A DNA stretch of 64,000 bases from Erysipelotrichaceae bacterium (GTDB taxonomy: Bacteria; Bacillota_I; Bacilli_A; Erysipelotrichales; Erysipelotrichaceae): positions 59,333 to 123,332 of the forward strand of contig JAUYTU010000013.1 of assembly GCA_030694975.1 (NCBI GenBank), read 5' to 3'. Below are positions 43,931 to 53,171 of this stretch, one piece after another. The notes below the pieces were generated by a model, which was given only the letters and a program-made list of their open reading frames with translations, was not told where the DNA came from and made no database searches. Every line of letters starts with the position of its first letter. Within the stretch, counting starts at the first letter, position 1. Made by a program: the position numbers and the translations under genes.

Positions 43931-45256
43931 GTGACATTTGCTTTTAATCCCCAAGTACTGATCGAATGGAAGTCTTGGGTTTATATTCTGACCGTCATCT
44001 TAACGATGGCATTGACCTGGTATATATACAAGAAATATTCTCTGACCAAGTATCAGATGATGATTTTTATTCTGTTAGTCATTTTCTGGTCGGCCATCAA
44101 TATCGTCCGTGCTTATCGCAAAGCGTATGCTGTATCGTCGGGAGATATCGGTGGATTGGCCATGGATGGTATCTTGGGAGCCAATATTGCCGCATCCTAT
44201 GGTTTGGTCTCAATCTTCGTCCGTATGCCGGTATTTGCGCTAAGTGATACCTTAAAATCGCGGCGAGCGTTGATCGGTGCCGCACTGATGATGGTCTTTC
44301 TGACTTCTATCTGGGTCGTATTTAAACCGGACTATCTCAGTCTGATGTCATCTTCATTGGCTCTGGGTGTCGGTGCCAGTATGCTTGCGCTTTTTAATGT
44401 TCTCTTCTCAGAAACCTTTTCAACCAAACAGGCGATGGTATCGGTATCGATCTTATCGATTGCTCCGCTTTTGGCTGAGTTTATCGTAGCTCCATTGCAG
44501 TTTTTGGCTACTCAGAATCCAATCAAAGATTATGGCCTGCTTTGGGCGATCAGTGCCGGATTGGCCTTTTTCGGTTTTCTGTTTTTGTTTCGGGTTAAGG
44601 ACAATAAAGCGAAAGTACGTAATTTCAGTTGGAAGAAAATTGGTATTGCCTTAAGTGATCGCCGATTTCTCTTAATCTGTGTTCTTGCGGTTGCTGTGTC
44701 TTTTATTCGCTTTGCCTCCAGCGGCAGCAACATGGTGGCTTATGCCAAAACCGAAGATGTTCTGATGGCAGATTTTCTGATTGCCTATCTTGATGTTATC
44801 TTCTCCTTGTTTCAATTGGTAGCAGGCGTTATGGCCGGATTATGGTTGAAGAAGAAGATCGGTGTGAAAAATACGTTATTATTGGGGTTGGGTGCCAGTC
44901 TGTTGTTTACGGCATTGGCAACGACTATAACCAATCCGATCATTTTATTTATATCCTATAGCCTTAATGGTTTTGGCTATGGCATTACGTACAATGTATT
45001 GTTAGGATTGGCCTTACAGCCTTTCGCCAAAGATATGCGTGAAGTTACCATGGGTATCTATCAGACATTTTTTGCTATCGGTATTTATTATGGGGATAAG
45101 ATCTATGCACTGATTCTTCAATACATCCCGGAAACCTTTGAAGGATCTGCTTTATATCAGCTTGTTTTCACATTGATCAGCGGCTTGATCGTGCTGACCA
45201 TGTTGTCTATAGTTATCGGTTTTAATAAGAAAAACCGGGAGTTTATCGAATCATAA
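43931..45256 (+). CDS. Major-facilitator-superfamily transporter
   Basis: 441 residues with about twelve membrane helices. It starts at GTG 43931 behind GAGGGATATTT. The usual MFS loop between helices 2 and 3 is present in degenerate form (RMPVFALSDTLKSRRALIG), and a second copy-like segment lies in the C-terminal half (MAGLWLKKKIGVKNTLLLGLGASLL). Substrate unknown. It is 14 bases upstream of the U32-type genes, so a joint transcript is possible, although a functional link is not evident. Confidence 0.85.
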   Translation: MTFAFNPQVLIEWKSWVYILTVILTMALTWYIYKKYSLTKYQMMIFILLVIFWSAINIVRAYRKAYAVSSGDIGGLAMDGILGANIAASYGLVSIFVRMPVFALSDTLKSRRALIGAALMMVFLTSIWVVFKPDYLSLMSSSLALGVGASMLALFNVLFSETFSTKQAMVSVSILSIAPLLAEFIVAPLQFLATQNPIKDYGLLWAISAGLAFFGFLFLFRVKDNKAKVRNFSWKKIGIALSDRRFLLICVLAVAVSFIRFASSGSNMVAYAKTEDVLMADFLIAYLDVIFSLFQLVAGVMAGLWLKKKIGVKNTLLLGLGASLLFTALATTITNPIILFISYSLNGFGYGITYNVLLGLALQPFAKDMREVTMGIYQTFFAIGIYYGDKIYALILQYIPETFEGSALYQLVFTLISGLIVLTMLSIVIGFNKKNREFIES

Positions 45257-45270
45257 ACAAAGGAGGGACT

Positions 45271-46149
45271 ATGAACCTATTTGTACCCGTCCATAAAAAT
45301 GATCAGTTAATATCATATTCTGCATTGAAGGTAAGTGCCGTCATCCTTTCGACGGCTTTTTGTTCGTCGAAGACGCAATATCCATTGACTATAGATGAGT
45401 TGTCGAATATATCCAAACGAGCAGCTGAGATGAATTTGCCTTGGTACTTATCTGTCAATCGGATGATTTTACAAAGTGAATGGTCAACTTTCAAAAATGA
45501 GATTCAACAGATCATCACGTACCATCCAACCGGTTTTATCGTTTCTGATCTTGGTGTCATGCATTATCTTAAGAAGAATTATCCGAATCAAAAGATCGTT
45601 TTGCAAACCGATACGACCATTACCAATGTCCAAGATGTTGAGATTCTCTTGTCTTTGGGAGTCGATTTTGTGGCTTTGGCCCGAGAACTGACATTGAATG
45701 AAGTGAGCGAAATTGTAAAACAATATGGTAATCAGGTATTGATTTCCGGTTTTGGCTATCAGAGCATGAGCACTTCCAATCGACCGTTGATGAGCAATTA
45801 TTTTGAGTATATCGAAAAAGATGTCGAGTTTTTGTACAAACGGTTTACTCTGCAAGAAGAAGGTCGTATGGAGTGTTATCCGGCGATACAGGACAACCAT
45901 GGATTTCATATTTTTACTTCTTCCGTACTCGAGAATTTTGATGAAGTAAACATGCTGGAAAGAATCGGACTAAATCATCTGATCATTGATTCATTGTTTA
46001 TTGATGAGGAAACGGTTCATACGGTCATTGAAACGTTTAATAAAAATATACCGATCGATGTTGCTATTGCTCAAATATCGAGTAAATACCCATTGTCAAA
46101 AGCGCTCTACTATACTCCGACCAGTGCGGTGAAGGCGGTGAGTCTATGA
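45271..46149 (+). CDS. U32-family protein, TrhP1 (YrrN)-like
   Basis: 292 residues related to the N-terminal barrel of peptidase U32 proteins but without the cysteines that bind the FeS cluster (LPWYLSVNRMIL, GFIVSDLGVMHYLKKNYP, LQTDTTITN, LGVDFVALARELTL). Directly followed, with overlap, by a canonical U32 protein. This short-then-long pair has the same order as B. subtilis yrrN-yrrO, which make 5-hydroxyuridine at position 34 of certain tRNAs using prephenate. That assignment is by arrangement and size, so moderately sure. Confidence 0.75.
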   Translation: MNLFVPVHKNDQLISYSALKVSAVILSTAFCSSKTQYPLTIDELSNISKRAAEMNLPWYLSVNRMILQSEWSTFKNEIQQIITYHPTGFIVSDLGVMHYLKKNYPNQKIVLQTDTTITNVQDVEILLSLGVDFVALARELTLNEVSEIVKQYGNQVLISGFGYQSMSTSNRPLMSNYFEYIEKDVEFLYKRFTLQEEGRMECYPAIQDNHGFHIFTSSVLENFDEVNMLERIGLNHLIIDSLFIDEETVHTVIETFNKNIPIDVAIAQISSKYPLSKALYYTPTSAVKAVSL

Positions 46150-47351
46150 AACGACCGGAACTATTAGCGCCTGCAGGAGATTTGGCCCGTTTGAAAACGG
46201 CGGTTCACTTCGGTGCGGATGCTGTGTACATCGGCGGCAAAAAGTTTTCTTTGCGTTCAAGAGCCAGTAATTTTGACTTATCAGATATTGAAGAAGGTGT
46301 GCGATATGCCCATCAACATCAAGCTAAATGTTATGTTACTGTCAACATGATCCCGCATCAGGAAGATCTTGAAGGACTTGAAGAATATTTAAAAGCCTTG
46401 GATCAGATTGGCGTGGATGCGGTTATCGTGGCATCCCTACATATTGCCAAAGTTGCCCGCCAGATCAGTGATCGAATGGAAGTACATTTAAGTACCCAAC
46501 AATCCTCTTCCAACATTGAAACTTTGAATTTCTATAAAGCGTTGGGTATTGATCGAGTCGTATTGGCGAGGGAATGTTCACTTGAAGACATTGAACAAAT
46601 CGTGGACGGACAGACGATGCCTGTTGAAGTATTCATTCATGGCGGCATGTGTGTCAATGTATCCGGTCGTTGCACGTTAAGTAATTATATGACGCTTCGC
46701 GATGCCAATCGCGGTGGGTGTGCTCAAAGCTGTCGATGGAAGTATTTTTGTTTTGATGAAAACGATCAGCCCTTGCATGATGAAAACACGCTTTTTTCTA
46801 TGAGTTCAAAAGATCTCAATGCAACCGTGGTTCTTTCAGATCTGATCCGCATCGGGGTTTCGTCTTTGAAAATCGAAGGCCGCATGAAATCGGAGTACTA
46901 CTTAGCTACGGTGGTAGGCGCGTACCGGCGGTTGATGGATGATTTGCATATTGGAAAAGATGAGCAAGAATGTATAAATGAGTGCAACTTGGAGCTTGCT
47001 AAGGCTGAAAATCGTGAGACTTTTGGCGGATTCTTTCTAAACAAGCCGTTGGCGGATGGCCATCTGTATGATAAAAACGGGACGGGAATCACGCAGGAGT
47101 TTCTCGCTACGGTACTATCGTACGATCAAGACAGTCAGATGGCGACCATTGAAGTCCGGAATCATTTCAGTAAAGATTGGTTATGTGAGGTCTTTGGACC
47201 CAAGACAGATCATGTTCAGTTTGTGATCACAGACATCCTAAACAGTGACAACATCCTTACGGAGCGAGTGTATAAGCCGATGGAAATCGTTAGAATAAAA
47301 ATTCCGTTTGAAGTACAATCGGAAGATTTTATAAGAAAGGTAAGAACATGA
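46146..47351 (+). CDS. U32-family tRNA hydroxylation protein, TrhP2 (YrrO)-like
   Basis: 401 residues. It starts KRPELLAPAGDLARLKTAVHFGADAVYIGG, the U32 signature, and carries the cluster-binding cysteines in MCVNVSGRCTLSNYM and GGCAQSCRWKY. The barrel continues with SLKIEGRMKSEYYLA, followed by a C-terminal beta domain. Such proteins hydroxylate tRNA uridine 34 (TrhP/YrrO) or 23S rRNA (RlhA); pairing with the shorter paralogue and the length favour TrhP2. It overlaps neighbours on both sides by four bases. Confidence 0.85.
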   Translation: MKRPELLAPAGDLARLKTAVHFGADAVYIGGKKFSLRSRASNFDLSDIEEGVRYAHQHQAKCYVTVNMIPHQEDLEGLEEYLKALDQIGVDAVIVASLHIAKVARQISDRMEVHLSTQQSSSNIETLNFYKALGIDRVVLARECSLEDIEQIVDGQTMPVEVFIHGGMCVNVSGRCTLSNYMTLRDANRGGCAQSCRWKYFCFDENDQPLHDENTLFSMSSKDLNATVVLSDLIRIGVSSLKIEGRMKSEYYLATVVGAYRRLMDDLHIGKDEQECINECNLELAKAENRETFGGFFLNKPLADGHLYDKNGTGITQEFLATVLSYDQDSQMATIEVRNHFSKDWLCEVFGPKTDHVQFVITDILNSDNILTERVYKPMEIVRIKIPFEVQSEDFIRKVRT

Positions 47352-48067
47352 TATTTGAAGGAGCACTGTCGGTCAAGGCCGTCATTCAGGGCAATAAACG
47401 AGATGTTACAGAGGTTTGGGCGGATAAAAATAAGCGGTCTGAACGGGACTTTCAATACATTCAGCGTTTATGTGAGGGCCAAAAGATTCCGTTTATCTGG
47501 AAAGTGCGTGAGGAAATTGATGCGCTTGCTAATGGTAAAACGCATGGCGGTGTCATCGCCTCAGCTTCACAGCGAAGATTTGATGATGTAAACAAGTTAA
47601 AAGGATTGGATTTTGTTTTATTGGTTGAAGGGATTGAAGACCCCTTTAACTTAGGATATATTTTTAGAACCGCCGCCGCCGCCGGAGCACAAGCCGTTAT
47701 CACCCGAGCCAGAGACTGGAGTTTCAGTGAGAGTGTTATTTGCAAATCTTCGGCGGGTGTCAGTGAGCGGTTGACTTGGATATTGACAGATGATTTTGAT
47801 CAGATGGGTAATCAAATCAAAGAGTTTGGATTTAAGATATTTTGTGCGCTAAGAGATGATTCTGCCAGTGAAATGAGTGAAGCGAATCTGAATCAACCGC
47901 TGTGCTTATGTATCGGTGGTGAAATGAGGGGACTTTCAAAAGCCATTATTCAGCACACGCATCAAAACATTTATATTGCCTATCCAACGGATACCAAGGT
48001 TGCACTTCCGGCTGCACAGGCAACGGCTGTGCTTTGTTTCGAAGTCGTACGGCAACGCAAAAAATAA
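47348..48067 (+). CDS. SpoU/TrmH-family RNA 2'-O-methyltransferase
   Basis: 239 residues. A short N-terminal substrate domain (GALSVKAVIQGNKRDVTEVWADK) precedes the SPOUT knot: the conserved Asn/Arg of motif 1 (GIEDPFNLGYIFRTAAAAGAQ), motif 2 (LCIGGEMRGLSKAI) and motif 3 (YIAYPTDTKVALPAAQATAVLCFE). The usual motif 3 reads more like xxIPMxGxxxSLNVSxA, so this member is divergent. It methylates ribose in tRNA or rRNA; the target is not evident. Translationally coupled to the TrhP2-like gene. Confidence 0.85.
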   Translation: MIFEGALSVKAVIQGNKRDVTEVWADKNKRSERDFQYIQRLCEGQKIPFIWKVREEIDALANGKTHGGVIASASQRRFDDVNKLKGLDFVLLVEGIEDPFNLGYIFRTAAAAGAQAVITRARDWSFSESVICKSSAGVSERLTWILTDDFDQMGNQIKEFGFKIFCALRDDSASEMSEANLNQPLCLCIGGEMRGLSKAIIQHTHQNIYIAYPTDTKVALPAAQATAVLCFEVVRQRKK

Positions 48068-48087
48068 CTCTACGGAGTTATTTTTTT
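48061..48087. terminator. Bidirectional terminator
   Basis: AAAATAACTC, loop tacg, GAGTTATTTT then TTT, between the methyltransferase gene (+) and the DUF4097 gene (-). Confidence 0.82.
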
Positions 48088-48945
48088 ATCAATATTTATT
48101 ATAGTATAGAGTGCGTTGAGGGATATGTCGATTTTATGTTCACTGGCCGGATAATCAAACTCAAAGGTCTGAGATGCAAAGTATCTTTTTTCGATGTTAT
48201 CTTCCGTGATGGTCGTGTTAATGCCGGTTGATTCAATCATGACACCTTTGGTGGGCATATGGAGGATGTTCATCTCAACAAAGCCAGCGGATATGTTGAG
48301 ATTGGCCGTTTGATTGTCGGAAGGGGTATAGTTAATACCTGCAGTCGATGAATTTACCGACAGTTTATTTGCAATCGCATTCAATGTGAGATCCAGTTTT
48401 GCGGTATTGATAAATATATCCGAGGAAATATTGGTGATTTCGACTTTTGAATCCGCCGTATTAATTGCTAGATATTTAAGATTATCCGCTAGGCGGGGTG
48501 AACTCACGATGATGGACGGTGCGACGCCATAAATGAATATGTTTCCGGTAAAATCGCTGGGAATAAACACTTCAATACTGACCAGTCGGCTGATTGGCGG
48601 ACATTTTTTAAACCATGGACAAGAACGAATGTTGATGCCTTCAGAAGGTGATCCGATAATGAAATCCCTGGATTCTCTTACAGCGAAAATGGCGTCAATA
48701 TGTCCGGTAATATCCGCAATTATTTGTGTTTCGGGTCCGATGGATAATGTTATCGTGTCCGCAAGTCCGCCATGGATCGTAATGTTATTTACTTCAGAGA
48801 AGTTTTGCTTAAATGAAAGAGACTGAATGGATTGCGTATCGTCATACTCAATCAAATCCTTTCCAGCCCAAAGAAACCACACAAAAGCGAAGGTTAAAAG
48901 TAGAGTTCCTAACGTTATTAAGGTTACTCCCCAAGACTTTCTCAT
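48070..48945 (-). CDS. DUF4097-type membrane-anchored beta-repeat protein
   Basis: 291 residues. An N-terminal membrane helix (WGVTLITLGTLLLTFAFVWFLW) is followed by a long beta-helix-like region with repeated short strands (FIPSDFTGNIFIYG, YLAINTADSKVEITNIS, DIFINTAKLDLTL, KLSVNSSTAGI) typical of DUF4097 putative adhesins. The exterior location and role are inferred from the family; function is unknown. Its ATG overlaps the stop of the upstream HAAS-domain gene (TAATG), the usual partner. Confidence 0.82.
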   Translation of the reverse strand: MRKSWGVTLITLGTLLLTFAFVWFLWAGKDLIEYDDTQSIQSLSFKQNFSEVNNITIHGGLADTITLSIGPETQIIADITGHIDAIFAVRESRDFIIGSPSEGINIRSCPWFKKCPPISRLVSIEVFIPSDFTGNIFIYGVAPSIIVSSPRLADNLKYLAINTADSKVEITNISSDIFINTAKLDLTLNAIANKLSVNSSTAGINYTPSDNQTANLNISAGFVEMNILHMPTKGVMIESTGINTTITEDNIEKRYFASQTFEFDYPASEHKIDISLNALYTIINIDKKITP

Positions 48946-49595
48946 TATATGGACCTGAAATTTCCTTTAATAAGATTCTTAAAGCCATGATATATTCCGA
49001 TTAAAGCGGAAATAAACAAGGTGATTAGCCCGCTGCCGACCATAATCAATCCGATACCGACCAACAAAGAAAAATCTTCACGGATGTTAAAGGGGAATTG
49101 CCAAATCTGATAAGGTAAATCAAACGTCATAATCAGACCTTGCAGAAACGCAAATGCTGCAGCAGCCATCCCTGCAAGTGCGACCGAAAAAAGCACTAGC
49201 AAAATAGGCAGTCCGATCATCAGTCCCAATAAGAAGCGTACAATGGCCCCGGAATTGCCGGTACCGCCAGATTGCACGGTATCTTGTTCAACTTCTGACG
49301 CTAAAGGTACAACCACAGTACCTTCTTCTTCTGCAGGTACACTTTCAGTGACTTCAACACGGACTTCCTCATGTACTTTCAGCTTGGGAGCCATGATCTC
49401 AGCAGATGAATTTTGATAACTCAAAATGAGTTTTGAGGGATTTCCGAGCTGTTCAATGATTTCACGTTCACTATAACCTTTGGCAGCCTTTTCATCAAAC
49501 GTCCGAAGGATTTGTGTCATGATATCCAGTGATGTATCGGTGTCCATTTGGTTCAGTTGTTGTTTAATTAAACGGAGATAATCTTGTTTGTTCAT
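48945..49595 (-). CDS. HAAS/DUF1700-type membrane protein
   Basis: 216 residues from ATG 49595 (AGGAGTGATTCTG upstream). The N-terminal ~65 residues form the HAAS helical domain (QDYLRLIKQQLNQMD, FDEKAAKGYSEREIIEQLGNPSKL). A polar linker rich in Glu and Val (~70-115) and four membrane helices follow. HAAS proteins are usually coexpressed with a PadR-type regulator and DUF4097 proteins; no PadR gene is next to this pair. The role is unknown, possibly envelope stress. Confidence 0.82.
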   Translation of the reverse strand: MNKQDYLRLIKQQLNQMDTDTSLDIMTQILRTFDEKAAKGYSEREIIEQLGNPSKLILSYQNSSAEIMAPKLKVHEEVRVEVTESVPAEEEGTVVVPLASEVEQDTVQSGGTGNSGAIVRFLLGLMIGLPILLVLFSVALAGMAAAAFAFLQGLIMTFDLPYQIWQFPFNIREDFSLLVGIGLIMVGSGLITLFISALIGIYHGFKNLIKGNFRSI

Positions 49596-49705
49596 CAGAA
49601 TCACTCCTATCGTTAAACTGAGTATATCACTGCATACGACCTTAAGTAAATAGACAAGGGCGAAAAGGTCGCTTATAATGATGGTAGGAAAACGAGGGAT
49701 CAGAT

Positions 49706-51583
49706 ATGAAAATCGCACTAGGACAACTCAATGTTCAAAGTGGAAATATAGTAGCAAATATCGAATCGATGAAGGCGATGATTCAGGAAGCGAAAGCGAA
49801 GAATGCGGACATCATCGTGTTTCCAGAGATGGCTATCAGCGGCTATTTTCTTCAGGATAAATGGACAGACAGCGAGTTTGTGGCTTTTTGTCAAAGTCAA
49901 AATGAAACAATAAAAGGATTGAGCGATGGCATCGGGATTATTTGGGGTAATGTCAGTCCGATGTATGGCGGTCAGAGATTTGTGGGTCATGACGGTCGTC
50001 CGGCTCGTTTTAACAGTGCATTCTTTGCCTTTAATCAACAGTGGGTACCTCGGCCAAACGCTGCTTGGGGGCAATATGTGAAGCACTTGTTGCCAGACTA
50101 TCGGGTATTTGACGATACTCGCTTTTTCATCGATGGGATTACCTTATCGGCTTGGACCAATGAGGATATCTGCGAGCCTTTTGAATTTGAAAAGGACGGT
50201 CAGACAACTAAAATATCGCTTCAGGTATGTGAGGACTTATGGGATCATGACTATTCTTTCAGTCCCACCCAAAAAGCGATTGAATATCAAAGTGACCTGA
50301 TTATCAATATTTCCAGCTCACCTTGGACGCGAAATAAAGAATTTTCGCGAATCAAACAGCTGGTCAAGCATCATGAGAAATTTGCCGGTAAAATGCCACC
50401 TTTTGTTTATGTCAATGCGGTGGGTATGCAGAATAATGGAAAAACGGTGGTTGTGTTTGATGGTAATTCGACGTTGTACGATCGCAAGGGTGTGCGGGTT
50501 GATGGCTGTAATGACCGTTTCGAAAGTGAATGTAAGATCGTGGATACCCAGGATGAAATCAAGGATGAATCTGTCACGAAGAACAAGTTGTTATTGGCTT
50601 TGTTATGTGGAATTAAAGAGTTTGACCGCCAGGTCTTTCCCTTTAAACCCAACTGGCTGATTGGGGTTTCCGGAGGTATGGATAGCAGTATCAGTGCGGC
50701 TCTTTTGTCGATGGCTTTGGGCAGTGAACGTATCATCGGTATCAACATGTCGACGAAGTATAATGCGGAAATTACCAAAAACAACGCCCAAATTCTGTGT
50801 CAGCGTTTAAAAATCCGTTATCTTGCCTCCGATATTGAAGCCATGGTCGATTCTACCTTGTTAACGATGAAGAAGTTTGGCTATCCTGAGCCTTATGCAT
50901 CTTTGACGGTTGAGAATATTCAGGCACGATTGCGCGGCCATTGTCTGTCAACTATTTCTTCGATTGAAAAAGCAATCATCATCAACAATGCCAATAAAGT
51001 TGAAACAGCTTTGGGATATTGTACGTTATATGGAGATACGATTGGTGCCTTAGCGCCTTTGGGCGATTGTACTAAAATGCAATTGGCGCAATTAGGCAGG
51101 GAAATCAATGAGTATTTTGAGAAGGAGATAATTCCTGAAAATCTGTTACCCATCGTCGGTGATGGTGAAATATCCTGGCAGTTTGCGCCTTCCGCAGAAT
51201 TGAAGGATGCACAAATCGACCCGATGAAATGGGGATATCATGATTGGCTTATTCAAAAGCTTACGGAGTATCCGGGATTTCAAGTTGAAAAACTGATGGA
51301 GGATTATCTGTCTGGAAATATATTTGAGACTGAGGCCGGACGATTCATGAAGTTTTACGGATTGGATGATCCTCAGAAATTCATCGATGATTTGTTATGG
51401 GTTTTAAACAGCATTCAAAATTCCGTATACAAACGGATTCAGATGCCACCGATCATCATGGTTTCAAGGGGCAGTTTTGGTCAGGATTATCGCGAAAGTC
51501 AAGTTCGCTTTCAGTATAGCGATAAGTTTAATGATTTGAAAAGTCAGATTATTAACAAAACAGGAGAAAAACATGCCCTTTAA
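49706..51583 (+). CDS. nadE: Glutamine-dependent NAD+ synthetase
   Basis: 625 residues. The N-terminal nitrilase-type glutaminase has Glu in VFPEMAISGY, a central Lys and Cys in LQVCEDLWDHD. The C-terminal synthetase has the ATP-pyrophosphatase loop GVSGGMDSSISAALL. The enzyme amidates deamido-NAD using glutamine. Ends with an FGQDYRESQVRF segment usual for the glutamine-dependent class. The gene overlaps the next by 11 bases. It starts at 49706 after GAGGGATCAGAT. Confidence 0.95.
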   Translation: MKIALGQLNVQSGNIVANIESMKAMIQEAKAKNADIIVFPEMAISGYFLQDKWTDSEFVAFCQSQNETIKGLSDGIGIIWGNVSPMYGGQRFVGHDGRPARFNSAFFAFNQQWVPRPNAAWGQYVKHLLPDYRVFDDTRFFIDGITLSAWTNEDICEPFEFEKDGQTTKISLQVCEDLWDHDYSFSPTQKAIEYQSDLIINISSSPWTRNKEFSRIKQLVKHHEKFAGKMPPFVYVNAVGMQNNGKTVVVFDGNSTLYDRKGVRVDGCNDRFESECKIVDTQDEIKDESVTKNKLLLALLCGIKEFDRQVFPFKPNWLIGVSGGMDSSISAALLSMALGSERIIGINMSTKYNAEITKNNAQILCQRLKIRYLASDIEAMVDSTLLTMKKFGYPEPYASLTVENIQARLRGHCLSTISSIEKAIIINNANKVETALGYCTLYGDTIGALAPLGDCTKMQLAQLGREINEYFEKEIIPENLLPIVGDGEISWQFAPSAELKDAQIDPMKWGYHDWLIQKLTEYPGFQVEKLMEDYLSGNIFETEAGRFMKFYGLDDPQKFIDDLLWVLNSIQNSVYKRIQMPPIIMVSRGSFGQDYRESQVRFQYSDKFNDLKSQIINKTGEKHAL

Positions 51584-52709
51584 ATTTAATTCTAAAGAAC
51601 AGAATAATTCATTGCCATTGACCATCGCATTGATCATTGTGCTATTGCTATATTTTGCACTGCTCAATTTGCCGGGTATACTTACTTTTATTCAATCGAT
51701 GATTGATTTACTATTGCCTTTTATCGTTGGCTTCGGTATCGCATTTTTAATAACACCGCTTATGTTATGGTTTGAGGACAAAGTACTGTTGAAATCGAAA
51801 TTCAGTGCGCGGAACAAGCGCAAATTATCTGCGAGTTTTGCATTTTTTACGGCCGTTACCGTTTTTGGCGCTTTTATTGCGATCATCGTACCTCAGGTAC
51901 TATCATCCATCGCCCAATTATCCAATTTACTTCCGGATTACATTGCTTCAGCTGAACAGTATCTGACGCAATGGTTTTTGAGTTTGAATTTTCGTGAGGA
52001 GGTGTTAGTTATACTGATCGACACGGGCAATGAATTGTTGAAGAATTTAGCTCAGATCACTCGAGATATTATACCGATGATACTGAATTTCTCATGGAAT
52101 TTTGTCAGCGTTTTGGTGAGGATAATCGTAGGCTTTATCGTATCGATTTACATTCTGCTTGATCGGGAACGCTTTACCGTGCAATTTAAAAAACTGACGT
52201 TAGCGATATTCTCAAAAAAGCACTCCGATCGATTGTTTGAAATATCAAAACTCAGTGCGCGAATGTTCAATAGCTTTATCATCGGTAAGACCGTGGATTC
52301 ACTGATCGTTGGCGTCATCTGTTACATCGTAATGCTTATCTTCGGCTGGCCATACCCCGTATTGATCAGTCTGATTATCGGAGTAACCAATATGATACCG
52401 GTATTCGGACCGTTTATCGGCGCGATCCCTGCATTATTCTTATTATTTATCGTCGATCCAACCGCAGCCCTGTGGTTTGCGTTGTTTATCATCATCCTTC
52501 AGCATATCGATGGTAATATCATCGGTCCGCTAATTTTGCAGGATTCCATGGGATTGCCGAGTCTTTGGATTATGTTCGCTATTATCTTAGGCGGCGGATT
52601 CTTTGGACTTATTGGTATGTTTCTGGGTGTGCCTGTTTTTGCGGTGGTCTATGTAATCATTAAAGAGATTGTAAATCAACGACTAATAGATAAGGAAGTT
52701 GAAGTGTAG
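51573..52709 (+). CDS. AI-2E/PerM-family membrane transporter
   Basis: 378 residues with about eight membrane helices and the family core (FGWPYPVLISLIIGVTNMIPVFGPFIGAIPALFLLFI, then IDGNIIGPLILQDSMGLPSLWIMFAIILGGG). Family members include YtvI/YdbI/TqsA types; substrates range from ions to signalling molecules and are not predictable. Its start lies within the end of nadE, so it belongs to that transcript. Confidence 0.88.
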   Translation: MPFKFNSKEQNNSLPLTIALIIVLLLYFALLNLPGILTFIQSMIDLLLPFIVGFGIAFLITPLMLWFEDKVLLKSKFSARNKRKLSASFAFFTAVTVFGAFIAIIVPQVLSSIAQLSNLLPDYIASAEQYLTQWFLSLNFREEVLVILIDTGNELLKNLAQITRDIIPMILNFSWNFVSVLVRIIVGFIVSIYILLDRERFTVQFKKLTLAIFSKKHSDRLFEISKLSARMFNSFIIGKTVDSLIVGVICYIVMLIFGWPYPVLISLIIGVTNMIPVFGPFIGAIPALFLLFIVDPTAALWFALFIIILQHIDGNIIGPLILQDSMGLPSLWIMFAIILGGGFFGLIGMFLGVPVFAVVYVIIKEIVNQRLIDKEVEV

Positions 52710-52766
52710 AAGAAATAGAATCGTCGTAATTTATTAATATCACAATAAAACAGGGGGTAAGTAATT

Positions 52767-53090
52767 GTGAAAAAGAAATATTGGGTTATTATTGCAGGGA
52801 TACTAATATCAGTAATGTTGTTGGGGGGTAATTACTTAGCATTTGGGGTTTGGAATCCATTGAGTACCCCAGAAAAGTTAACTTGCTACGGTAGGCGGTA
52901 TAACATTTCAAATCATGCTCCAAAAGCACTGAATGATAGTGAAACACCTAAATATTGGATGAGTCACTGGAGTTGGACTGGAAAATCATTGTATTCCGTC
53001 CAACCAAAAGGTAACTTAATTCCAACGGTCATTTACTTAAAACTGATCGATGGTAAATATCAAATTTATGAGTTGTCAGGAAGTAATTAG
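52767..53090 (+). CDS. Small secreted or anchored protein, unknown
   Basis: 107 residues from GTG 52767 behind AGGGGGTAAG. An N-terminal hydrophobic helix (YWVIIAGILISVMLLGGNYL) acts as signal anchor; no lipobox cysteine is present. The outer part (TCYGRRYNIS, WMSHWSWTGKSLYSVQPKG) has no known family. Base composition is more AT-rich than its neighbours and it stands alone between operons, which may indicate a recent arrival. A terminator follows. Confidence 0.6.
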   Translation: MKKKYWVIIAGILISVMLLGGNYLAFGVWNPLSTPEKLTCYGRRYNISNHAPKALNDSETPKYWMSHWSWTGKSLYSVQPKGNLIPTVIYLKLIDGKYQIYELSGSN

Positions 53091-53128
53091 CAAGATTTAT
53101 TTTAACTTTTTTCAAACTCAACAGAAAA

Positions 53129-53160
53129 AAACACGCTGAATTTATAAAAGCGTGTTTCTT
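53129..53160. terminator. Terminator between the small anchored protein and the ATPase gene
   Basis: AAACACGCT, 11-base loop, AGCGTGTTT then CTT. Confidence 0.7.
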
Positions 53161-53171
53161 AGTATGCATAG

